A program made the translations under genes and the position numbers. Positions 13,029 through 22,257 of a stretch of DNA of 64,000 nucleotides are shown here, piece by piece. The DNA comes from Byssochlamys sp. IMV 00236 (taxonomy: Eukaryota > Ascomycota > Eurotiomycetes > Eurotiales > Thermoascaceae): the NCBI GenBank assembly GCA_001931875.2, contig MSJH02000544.1, forward strand, positions 248,001-312,000, given 5' to 3'. Position 1 is the stretch's first letter. Each line of letters opens with the position of its first letter. The notes under the pieces are model-generated. The model saw only the letters and a list, made by a program, of their open reading frames with translations, did not search any database and had not been told where the DNA came from.

Positions 13029-13490
13029 TCATAGCCTTCCCTTTGGCTTTTCCGTTCTCTTCGTCCCAACAGACAGCTGGGCGACTTGAAACGCTTCCTT
13101 CGACAGCCTCAGCATCTCCCCGTCGGAGCTCTTGCTCTTAGATTCCCTCCAGAACTTCTCATCCTCTAACCAGCGTTTAAACCACCTCTGAATCCAATCG
13201 GAAGTGACAGATGCACACCAATCTGGCTTCTCAATAGTCTTATTGTTACCTCTGAGGGTGTGCTGGAGTATCACCGTATCAGTATCGTCACGTAATACAG
13301 CAGTTACTCCATCGGCTCTCGGTGGCCCATCTATGCTATCTGCTGTTATGTAAGTTCACGGAAGTCGACTGCACGACTGGACCAAAAAGGAGAACTCCTT
13401 AAAGGTCTGGCCCCTAGGTCTGATATAAGTTAAGCGCCTTCCTGCGAAGAAGTAAAGGCTTCTGCTATCGGTTATTATCAATGATTCCAT
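13029..13490 (-). pseudogene. Unrecognised gene interrupted by a single in-frame TGA
   Basis: On the minus strand an ATG at 13490 opens a frame that reads to a stop at 13029 (153 codons) with one internal TGA at 13356-13358 (codon 45). The frame on both sides is protein-like. The C-terminal part (rich in Trp, Lys and Glu, with WIQRWFKRWLEDEKFW) looks genuinely coding. I tested GT/AG pairs around the TGA and found no intron of 40 nt or more that restores the frame, so a nonsense mutation (for example CGA to TGA) is the simplest reading. Alternatives are a gene starting further upstream with another splicing pattern, or a sequencing error. No family was recognised. Confidence 0.45.
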
Positions 13491-14014
13491 ACTCCATAGA
13501 GAGTGCCAGCACGCTTTTGGGGGGGCGTCTTAATCTGCGAATAAACGTTGGACTTCGTACATCGTCTTGGGGGATGGCTCTGCAACAGAAAAAATAAATA
13601 ACTATCAACTGAAAGCTAACTAGTTCACAATGCTTTTCTTCTTTCGTTCTTTTATTTTTCAAGTTCCAATCTATATTGTAGAATACTTTAACCTCTCGAA
13701 TGGGCTCTCGAGCGCAAATTATGGAGAATTCATGCCGCAGATCGCGGCCGAAAGGCAGAATATGATATGGTAGACGCGATTGCCCTTCTGAAGGAGCTGA
13801 GAGTACGTAATAAGGGGCCTCTCGATGAAGAATCGATTCGGACAATGAACATGAACAGATTCGATGTCCTTCCAGATTACGAGACGATGCGACGCGTAGC
13901 GCGTGAGTATCGCCACAAGTATGTACAATGAAGATATCTTCGGATAGGCAGGGGTTTGCGGGTTCAAGGTTAAATGGAGACCGGTGGCATTGCATGGGTT
14001 TAATCAGATTGCTC
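13491..14014. other. Spacer with overlapping uninformative frames
   Basis: 524 bases between the broken gene and the conserved unknown gene. A 217-codon minus-strand frame (13465-14115) crosses it but overlaps the C-terminus of the next gene in another frame and shows no domain. Nothing else was seen. Confidence 0.4.
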
Positions 14015-14833
14015 CTAGATAGTATAGAGCCAGCCCGTGTTCGTGATAATGTTACGCTGTGCAAAAATCGGACTCTGACCCCCCGCCTCAAGCACGAGGT
14101 TTCCATCCGTATCAAGCTTATCTGGTGGTACAGACTGCCTCAACAGCTCCTTGTCAATCGGTGCTACATTCTTGGTCCAACCAGGCAAGTTCTCAGGAAG
14201 AAATGGTGGCAATGGGTCATCGTTCTGATCACGATAAACATGTTCACCATTTCTTCGCAGGCCCAGACTGAGCCTCCAATTGATCGCCTGTTGTAATTCC
14301 TCGACAATACAGGCGATAACAGCATAACGAAGCGGATCGGAATCTCTCGGGTCTGGGATATCTTGCAGCTTCCAATCAGGACGAGCAAAGAAATATTCCA
14401 TTTCATACCCCATTAGATCGTACCGATCAGCGAGGTGAAGCTCGTAGAGCCGGTAGAGAGACCGCAGTGGCGTGTCGCGCATGCGCCAGATGGGAATACC
14501 CCGGAGATTATGTATGTCACCAAATTGGGATCGAATTATCCCCGTCCCATTCTTCTGGTCCTCAATGAGTGCACGGAGAGAAAATGGGCCTGGGATTTCG
14601 AAGACCCAAGATGGATATGGGATAAACATGAGCAGCAGCGCAAGAAAGGGATGCTTGTGTTCTCTGAGCCGGAGTAGACTACTGCGTATTCGGAGCGGGG
14701 ACTCCCAGTAGCGAAGCCATGTCCGAAAACGTGCCCAGAGAGAAATCTTTGGCCGCGGACGGCGATGTGAAGGCATGGGTAATAGCGGGTCGGCTGGAGA
14801 ATCGTGAGGCTGCGGAGGAGGTAGATATACCAT
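14015..14833 (-). CDS. Conserved-looking hypothetical protein, one hydrophobic segment
   Basis: Single-exon frame of 272 residues. The N-terminal 50 residues are Pro/Arg-rich and basic. Residues about 62-85 are hydrophobic (FLALLLMFIPYPSWVFEIPG), possibly a membrane segment or amphipathic anchor. The remainder is charged and helical in character, ending in GWLYTI. No enzymatic motif is visible and I do not recognise a named family, although the composition and lack of low complexity argue for a real gene. The start is the first ATG of the frame at 14833. It is transcribed divergently from the nucleoside permease gene, with 529 bases between the two starts. Confidence 0.7.
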   Translation of the reverse strand: MVYLPPPQPHDSPADPLLPMPSHRRPRPKISLWARFRTWLRYWESPLRIRSSLLRLREHKHPFLALLLMFIPYPSWVFEIPGPFSLRALIEDQKNGTGIIRSQFGDIHNLRGIPIWRMRDTPLRSLYRLYELHLADRYDLMGYEMEYFFARPDWKLQDIPDPRDSDPLRYAVIACIVEELQQAINWRLSLGLRRNGEHVYRDQNDDPLPPFLPENLPGWTKNVAPIDKELLRQSVPPDKLDTDGNLVLEAGGQSPIFAQRNIITNTGWLYTI

Positions 14834-14940
14834 ATACCTATCTAACGTCTTGCTGGATTCCTATTATGGGATGTTCCAGACTGCTTTTTAGCGTGATACT
14901 AGTGCGGCTGAATAAGCATGTATCTAGAGCTTTGATTAAC

Positions 14941-15113
14941 TATCGTATTATTATTCTGATAACGAGCTGATACTTAAGGAGCCAAGATAATTATCGTAGA
15001 GGGAAAGCCGGCGGACGACCGAAGAGTGGAACCCAGAGATAGCCAGGTCGCATCGATTCCTCTACTCGACTACTAATGATGATTATCTAGTTAGCAGCCA
15101 GGGAGTGCTTATC
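14941..15113. promoter_or_regulatory. Cluster of GATA-factor sites
   Basis: Eight GATA/TATC cores lie within 173 bases, of which seven fit the HGATAR consensus of fungal GATA factors (cores at 14941, 14958, 14986, 14992, 15038, 15084 and 15110; the one at 14969 does not fit). About 1.4 cores would be expected by chance. The cluster sits between two divergent genes, one encoding a purine nucleoside permease. This suggests nitrogen regulation by an AreA-type factor, which is inference. Confidence 0.5.
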
Positions 15114-15189
15114 TGTAAATGAAGGTGTCTAGGTAATAATAATCATCATGTTCCGCGGGACGCTTGGTGGTGAACCATGTGGGCTCCTA

Positions 15190-15203
15190 TTTTTTTTTTT
15201 TTT
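15190..15203. repeat. Poly-T tract
   Basis: Run of 14 T, about 160 bases upstream of the NUP start codon. Such dA:dT tracts commonly exclude nucleosomes in fungal promoters. The role here is inferred. Confidence 0.7.
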
Positions 15204-15362
15204 CCGCCTTCGCTTTTCCCCGCTGGGCGCGGCTGGGTTAGGTAGGTAGCTAATTCAGCTACGTACAAAAGGGCCAGGATGGCTCTCATCTTGGGCTAAT
15301 CTCACGAAACGATCAAGGTGCGCGATCCATCCCAGGCTGCTTGAAGAGGGCAAGGAAGCGCA

Positions 15363-16813
15363 ATGCAGCTCAAGTCAATCGCGGCCGGTCTTCTGCTGGC
15401 GGGCAGCTCATTGCTGTCTGCCGTATCGGCCAGTCCGACGGCCAGCTCGAAGGGAGATGTGGTGCGCAATAGCCATGCGAACAAGCACGGTGGAAAGATT
15501 GCACCCAAGGTGTTCATCATTTCGATGGTAGGTGGAAGTCTCATTTGCGATGCGTTCTGGACTTGTCTCCAATACTCCATTGCTTTGCTCCAATTGCAAG
15601 CTTTATTCGAGTTTTTGTGGCACAGCTATTTGAGACGGCATGGCCAGTGCTTCTCTCAATCGATTCACCCTGTTCTGTTCGATGCCTTTCTTTTGCTGTC
15701 ACAGTGTCTAACTTAACAATAATGATCTAGTTCGCCCCTGAAGCTGAAGCCTGGTGGGGAATCCCAGAATTCAACCTCCTTACGCACAACATCACCGTGC
15801 CCGGCTTCTCTCCCATCTTCCCCGACGCGCATTGCACTTCCGACTACAGCGTCTGCCAGCTGGTCACCGGTGAATCTGAGATCAATGCTGCCGTCACGAT
15901 CTCGTCTCTGGTCGCCTCCCCGCTTTTCGATCTGACCAAGACATACTTCTTCATCGCCGGGATCGCCGGGATCAACCCGGAGGTCGCGACGCTCGGTTCC
16001 GTGACCTTCGCTCGTTTCGCGGTCCAAGTCGCTCTGCAGTACGAGTTCGATGCCCGCGAGATCCCTGCCAACTATAGCACCGGATACATCCCCCAGGGAG
16101 CCTACGCGCCGGGCGAGTACCCTGCCAACATCTACGGAACCGAGGTCTTCGAAGTGAACACCGCACTGCGATCTTTGGCAGTTGAGTTCGCGAAGACTGC
16201 CAACCTATCTGATTCCTCCGCTGCAAAGGCCTACCGCGCCCACTACGCCACTGGAGCCAATGTCTACAAGGCCGGCGCTGCTGGTCCCTCCGTGGTCGAG
16301 TGCGACGTCGCTACCTCCGATGTTTACTACAGCGGAAACATCCTGAGCAATGCCTTCCAGAACACGACTCGCGTCCTGACCAACGGAACAGGTCTGTACT
16401 GCGCGACCGCGCAGGAGGACAACGCGACGCTTGAGGCCCTCCTGCGCTCCTCCGCGCGCAACCTGACCGACTTCTCGCGTATTATCGTCATGCGCACCGC
16501 GTCTGACTTTGACCGTCCGTACCCGGGCGAGAATGCCATGTACAACCTTCTCTATGCGGACCAGGGAGGTTTCGAGCCCGCTATTGAGAATATCTACGCC
16601 GCCGGTATCAAGGTTGTGGAGGGTATTCTGAACGGATGGAATGCGACTTTCGCCAAGGGCGTCAAGCCGACCAACTACATTGGTGACATCTTTGGCACTC
16701 TGGGTGGTACTCCAGACTTTGGTCCGGGACGCAAAGAGTCCTTGGTGGAGGCCGGTGCGATCACCAAGCGAGGCCTCATGATGAAGGGAATGCGGAGGCG
16801 ATCGTTCATGTAG
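15363..16813 (+). CDS. Purine nucleoside permease (NUP family)
   Basis: Member of the fungal NUP family, implicated in nucleoside uptake and related in fold to nucleoside phosphorylases. Exons 15363-15527 and 15731-16813, separated by an unusually long 203 nt phase-0 intron, encode 415 residues. The N-terminus is a clear signal peptide (about 23 residues ending SAVSAS) followed by a Lys/His-rich linker. Family features are KVFIISMFAPEAEAWW at the start of the core, YFFIAGIAGINP near residue 140, the VMRTASDFDRPYPG motif and GDIFGTLGGTPDFGPG near the C-terminus. There are no multiple TM segments, consistent with this family. The upstream GATA cluster suggests control by nitrogen status. Confidence 0.9.
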
Positions 16814-16841
16814 ATCAGGGGCTTTAATTGAGTCCATGAGC

Positions 16842-16857
16842 ATATATATATATATAT
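16842..16857. repeat. (AT)8 microsatellite
   Basis: Short perfect AT dinucleotide run just downstream of the NUP stop, within its probable 3' UTR. Confidence 0.8.
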
Positions 16858-17170
16858 GGCAGAGGTATAGACTAGTGTCGTGAATTCTATACAGTCATTC
16901 ATAAAGTGAACCAGTATGGTACCTGAATGATTAGTTATTTCTATAAAGCAGATCGAACCAGTTGTGTTTCTTCTTCAACCACAATCAGGACCCACTCGAG
17001 GACATATTGTACTATACCATACAGCAGTCACATATCGCGTGCTATCTTCTGCGTATGGTAAAATCCTGCTTCTTTCTCGCACTTACCATAAGAGTATGTA
17101 TAACTAGTCAGTTCTGAACCTCAGTCGGGCAATTTGTACGGAATATCCCGTCTTTTCCCCTCATCGGGAG

Positions 17171-17178
17171 TGACGTCA
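17171..17178. promoter_or_regulatory. CRE/ATF box TGACGTCA
   Basis: Perfect 8-base palindromic cAMP-response element, the site of Atf1/CREB-type bZIP factors. It is about 1.08 kb upstream of the next plus-strand start. Confidence 0.4.
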
Positions 17179-17919
17179 CATCAAACAGCATCTCGGACGG
17201 ACTGCGGGAGGCTGGGAAAAGGTAAGTAAGTACCATGGATTGCGGTGGAAGTTAACCTGCCGTGTCTGCTGCGAAGTTATGAGAGAAAATACAGTATAAG
17301 CTGCCGCTATTCTGCCAATTGTTTCTGCCTTGGTTCAGTCGAGGGAGTTATCGATAAAAGGATCCAGCCCAGCCCCTCCTTAGACGGATTCAAAGGTAGA
17401 ACCGCCCGGGTAGTACAGTGTATAAGGTCAATATGATATGGTTATGTCTGGAGTTAAAGAAAAACCCAGCATAACTGTGCTGTGAACAATGGTCCTTGTA
17501 TGTACCTCGGTACCTGGGTGTATCGAGAGTATGGTAGAAGGTTTGAAGCCATGATAAGCCCGGTAGTTTCTTCCAGATGGGACGGGACACGAGTCTACTG
17601 GTACTAGAGTACAGAGCAGACCCAACGGGAAAGTTGACCCAGCAAGACAATTCGACGAATGTAGAGATAGACATTGAACTTGGAAGAATCGATAGCGAAT
17701 CGGATGCTGTATGTCCCATCGGGGCGTTTATTCCTAGCGATGCCACTGCATGGCATGATCGCATACATGATAGAAGCATGCAAGGATAATCCTCTCGACG
17801 CTTGCACATTCCAGGTTTAGAGCGACACGCGTCGGGGATATTCTCCTGCTCGTGGTTAGATAGCACAGGCCAGGCAAGGAAACGATCTGGGGTTGTGTAT
17901 TTTTGTGCAATCGTGTGTC

Positions 17920-17927
17920 TGACGTCA
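17920..17927. promoter_or_regulatory. CRE/ATF box TGACGTCA (second copy)
   Basis: Second perfect copy, 332 bases upstream of the start codon of the small membrane protein gene. Only about one copy would be expected by chance in the whole window. Confidence 0.45.
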
Positions 17928-18251
17928 GGAGCGGAGAGAATCTGGCGTTGAACTGGTCGACCGTCGATGAAAAAAGGATCCAGGCTTTTCCATAAGCATA
18001 AGTTAGCTTGCTTGTCCGCCATTCGAGTCGGTGGGAGTGTCTTATGGTGGATGTGTGCCTCGCTGCCAAACCTCCTCGCAGGCCCGTCGCAGAAGAGTCG
18101 ACAATCCTCCAGCCATCGTGGGCATTCCACCGTGCTGCCTGTGCTGCCCCCTCATATCATCAGTGTTGAGTCGTATATTCAAAGGCCTTGGTAGCATCAA
18201 AAGATTAATTGGACGAGACGTATCAATCGCACTCTATACGCAAACATAACA

Positions 18252-18731
18252 ATGGTGAGTAGTTTGGAAATAATCTTTTGGTTCGCCGCAATTGGTTCCG
18301 CTCTGCAGAACCGTGGATCGGTTGCTCTTCGGCCCGTCAGGAACAACAATCCCTCTTCCAGTCGCAAGTTGACTGCATTACTCATAACAGACTGCTAATA
18401 TCATTTGCGTATTCAGGCTCCAACCCTCCTCACTCCACGGGCAGACACTTCGTCCTGTCCAAGTACGATCAGCGGCGGTGGCATTGCGGGAATCGTCATT
18501 GGGTCAATCGCAGGAACTCTCCTTATCATCTGGATAATCCGGCTGTGTTCCACGCCGGCGGCATTCTCTGGTGGTGAACCAGACTGGGGTTACAGAAGCG
18601 GAGCGACAGACTCACGGGGCCGACACCGCCGTAGAAGATCGGATTCCTACGTGATCGAGAAGTCTCCATCCAGATCACGCAGATATCGCGACGATGTGAG
18701 GCGACCGGCGAAAGTATATTTGAATCAGTGA
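18252..18731 (+). CDS. Small single-pass membrane protein, ATG-only first coding exon
   Basis: The ATG at 18252-18254 is immediately followed by a GTGAGT donor. A 162 nt intron (18255-18416) ends at TTCAG and exon 2 runs 18417-18731, giving 105 residues. The N-terminus starts MAPTLLTPRADTSSCPS, followed by a Gly-rich hydrophobic segment (GGGIAGIVIGSIAGTLLIIW, about residues 24-43) that forms one TM helix, then a cytoplasmic-type tail very rich in Arg, Ser and Asp (RGRHRRRRSDS, RSRRYRDDVRR). No signal peptide precedes it, so a type III or tail-in orientation is likely. The gene model is supported because without the splice the frame lacks this start. Function unknown. CRE boxes lie upstream. 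Confidence 0.75.
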
Positions 18732-21126
18732 CGAGCCTCTCGATGAACGAGTCCGCAACATGCAGCGCGGAGCGAAGTGACTGAAAACACACGACGTGAT
18801 GGCCATAGACGCCATAAGATAAATGTGTGTCATGACAAGCACGATGGAAATGGGAATCGTCCCTCGGATTTCTTTCTTTTTGTTGTTGCAGCTCCTGTAG
18901 CGCCAATGGGTCGCTTGCAGGTCTTGACGATATATTGTACGAGTAATGTCCTGATGATTGTCAACGTTATGATGATACGCCAATTCCACATTTTTTACCT
19001 TATAATCGGCAGAGAACTGATGGAACTGATGATTGATATTAGTACTGTTTCCCTTGTAGAAGAAACTAGCACTGCTGATAATAACTCTACTTAATATCAA
19101 ATGTGTCCATCTATGGATCTGTGGTGTCAGACGTAATCTGTCAGACGTGAGTAAGAGCAGAACAGACGTCCTTAAGACGACATGAAATAAGATAAGTTGA
19201 GAATCTTCCAAAGAAAGCAATCTGCAGATACTAGGTTGAAACGAGTGAAAGAACATGAGCCTCGTGTCATCAAAGAATACCAATAATCAATGTCTGTCGT
19301 CTCTGCCGTCGTGTACCGACTACCAGGTGCACTCTCGTCTTCTATCACCGTGTTCCCTTTCGGCATCGCATTAACTCAGTATTTGCCGTAACTGTATTTA
19401 AGTGCACTGGCTCCCCAAAAATGATATTAAAGAGCCCTCGTCAACGGCGCGATGACGTCTCTCCCACAGAGGGCTATAATTGGAATGATTTTAGGGGGAT
19501 TTAGTACGGCATCATTTCTCCGTTCGAGGGCTAAGCTTTTGAGGCACCGATAGAAGGCCCACTAGTCCATACCGCCTCTCTCCTATTTACACAAGTGAAG
19601 CCCGAACACTGCAATAATGAACGTAAGCTCAAGCTCCCGACTGACGCAGTGACATGGTGGAAACAGACTGCCTCGAAAGTGGATCAACAGGAATACGGTG
19701 TGTATATTCCTTAGTCGCACATCCTTTCATGCGCTTCTGTATACAATTGTCGGAGCTCGAGTTTTTGAAGCCGCACGAGGTGTCGTTTCGCACTTCTTCC
19801 CCAAGCTGGGGAATCCGCGATCAGGTGGATACAGTACCTTGTAAGGAACCATCGGCAATCGGCATTTGATTGCGCATGACCTCAAAGCTCAAGCTATGAC
19901 AATTATTGGCACCGTCTTGCTTCAGTGTATCACCTGTAGCTTTGCTGGCTCATTGGACCAAGAGCAGAGCTAGAAGTCTTCGAACGTTTGGGAAGACATA
20001 CCCATGTAATTATTAACCAGGACGGGCACTACGGCGTGCGTATGATGCCCTTGGAAGTGGTAAGCTACCTATCTAGTGCAAGACAGTCATGGGTCCTTGT
20101 GCTGTTCCAAGATCGCCATAAGGCAATAATAAGTGTGCTGTGCAAGAGCAGGAGTTGGTTGAGCTGAAAAATATTTCTCTCATTAGATATAGATAGCAAA
20201 CAGGCGTGCAGAAAAGTTGGCCTGCACTCACTGCGTGCCAACAGAGTGAAACCGGCTGACCCAGTAGACGACCAGTAGAACGATTATTGTCAGGTACCCG
20301 AGTTTGAAGGCCAATAAGAAGGTGGTTACTAGGAGAAATCCACTAAATCATGCCGTCGCGAGTTGGCGAAGTGACTAGTCTCACCATTCGCCTCGTGCCG
20401 TCGCCACGAAGTCTCGTTCTCCGGTGGTGTAACCAACCGTAGATGGGGGAGAACCATTGTTCTTGAGATGATGGATTTCTCAGTATATCAGATCACCCAG
20501 AGGAACAGAGCTCTCGACAGCCACAATGGAAAGAGGCGAGCAGACAAAATGCCAAGGTGATGGACTGTGGACGACAGGAGAAGTTCCTCTCCACGGTTCC
20601 ACCGTGGCCAACGTTATCTCTCGGCGAGAACCGACTCAGTGCGGTTTGACCCCTGACGGCGCCGCGCCGGTGCTTCTGGCTGATAGATAGCCTCGTTTTG
20701 ACAAGGAGAGAAACCACTCACAGGTCTACAAAGCAATAAGGTCTTGTTCTTTTCCCGAGACTAGCAGTTTAGGCGCAACCTGGATCTGCTCGTTTATTCT
20801 CCATGGTCGACCCCTTACTCGTTCGAGGCGCTGGCCGCCCTTATTGCACCAGGACCACCAAACCGTTATTCTTATTATTATTATCCTTATCATGCCCTTC
20901 TACCTCTTTCTCTCCCTCTTCTCTTTCCCGTTTTGCAACATAGATTGATCGTGTCTGTTATCCCTGGTGGCGGGGGCTCCTTCTCTCTTGCGGTGCGTCA
21001 AGTCGCACATCCGTTCTTTAAAACGAACCCCGAAAAGCAGACCGATCACCCCGCGTTCTCTGTCGACGTCTCAGTCCCTCGAATGAAGTGTTAATTTTCT
21101 ATATATAAAGCAATATTGATCCGACC
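18732..21126. other. Gene-free spacer upstream of the Crh gene
   Basis: 2.4 kb without a convincing gene. The longest frame (18675-19283 minus, 202 codons) overlaps the 3' end of the small membrane protein gene and shows no domain. A tiny 33-codon hydrophobic frame starts near 19452 and is not called. From about 20860 onward the sequence becomes pyrimidine-rich (CTT/TTATTA runs), typical of the promoter and 5' UTR of a well expressed fungal gene. Confidence 0.5.
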
Positions 21127-22257
21127 ATGACGTTCCTTCTCCTGCTCGGCCTCCTGGCCACCAGCATCTCCTCCGTTACGGCGCAGACCTGGACGAACTG
21201 TAACCCGCTGAACGTGACCTGTCCCCCTGATCCAGCTTTGGGTACCAATGCCACCTTCAATTTCACATCTTCGCTTGACGACAAGATTTGGAATATCACA
21301 AACGGTGCCATTGATTACACGGACCAAGGTGCAGAGTTTTCTATCGCCAAAAGACTGCAGTCGCCGACGGTCCAGTCCAACTTCTACATCTTCGGCGGCA
21401 TTGTCGAGTCCATCGTGCAGGCGGCCCCAGGTCGAGGTATCGTCAGCAGTGTGGTCCTGCAATCTGACGATTTGGATGAGATTGATTGGGAGTGGGTGGG
21501 ATACGACACCACCCATGTTCAGTCCAACTACTACAGCAAGGGCGTCGCTACTTATGGTCGTGCGGAATTCCACGAGGTCAACGGCAGCGCTACAACCGGC
21601 TTCCACAACTATACCACGTACTGGACACACGAGAAGCTGGAGTGGTGGATTGACGGGCAGCTCCAGCGGACGTTGACCTACGATAATGCTACCAACGGAA
21701 CGACATTCCCCCAGACCCCTATGAACATCCGATTGGGTGTCTGGCCTGCAGGCGATCCTAAGAACCCGATAGGTACTATCGAATGGGCTGGCGGCGAGGT
21801 CGACTACGAAGCTGGACCTTACAACATGTACATCCAGCGGGTGCGAGTACACGACTTCTCCACCGGCAAGGAATACAAGTACACGGACCGCAGTGGCACC
21901 TGGGAGAGCATCGAGACTGTGCAGTAAGTTGGAATTTCTATGTTGCCCACAGTCCATATCGCTAATTCAATCAGGGGTAACTCCACCATCGAAAAGGAGA
22001 TCAATAAGCCGCCAGCAGAGTCAGTGAGCCAGAAATGGTCCAAGCTGCCTAGCGGTGCCAAAATCGGCATTGCCTGTGCCATTGCTGGCGTTGGCGCATG
22101 CGCGCTTGGCCTTTTCGCCTTCTACTGCGTCAAGCAGCGACGAGCTGGTCGCGCTGAGTATAACTTGGAGAACAGCAAGTTTGACACTAACAGGACGGAG
22201 ATGTCGAACTTCCAGTCGCAATGGAGACAAAGTGGATACCAGCCTGTCCGTAATTAG
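21127..22257 (+). CDS. Crh-type GH16 chitin-glucan transglycosylase with C-terminal TM tail
   Basis: Cell wall enzyme of the Crh (GH16) family, which links chitin to beta-glucan. Exons 21127-21923 and 21975-22257 (51 nt phase-2 intron) give 359 residues. An N-terminal signal peptide ends at SVTA. The catalytic motif DEIDWEWVG is at about residues 117-125, with the two Glu as nucleophile and acid/base and the Asp between them. Beta-jelly-roll features follow (TYWTHEKLEWWIDGQ and IRLGVWPAGDP). The C-terminus has a TM helix (IGIACAIAGVGACALGLFAF) followed by a 45-residue basic and polar cytoplasmic tail, so it is a type I membrane protein and not GPI-anchored as in Crh1/Utr2. There are several N-glycosylation sequons. 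Confidence 0.92.

Larger units (their letters stand above)
16814..18251. other. Gene-free spacer with two CRE boxes
   Basis: 1.4 kb between the NUP stop and the small membrane protein start. It holds two perfect TGACGTCA palindromes. A 246-codon minus-strand frame (17390-18130) shows no domain, has low-complexity-free but unconvincing composition, and is overlapped by other open frames, so it is not called. Confidence 0.5.

Noticed and set aside
13465..14115. 217-codon minus-strand frame
   Set aside because: It overlaps the conserved unknown gene in another frame and has no domain. Composition is like translated noncoding DNA.
16205..16843. 212-codon minus-strand frame inside the NUP gene
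   Set aside because: Antisense shadow of a strongly coding, GC-rich exon.
17390..18130. 246-codon open frame on the minus strand
   Set aside because: No domain, signal or TM feature, overlapped by other open frames on both strands, and spanning the promoter with CRE sites. Length alone is not enough.
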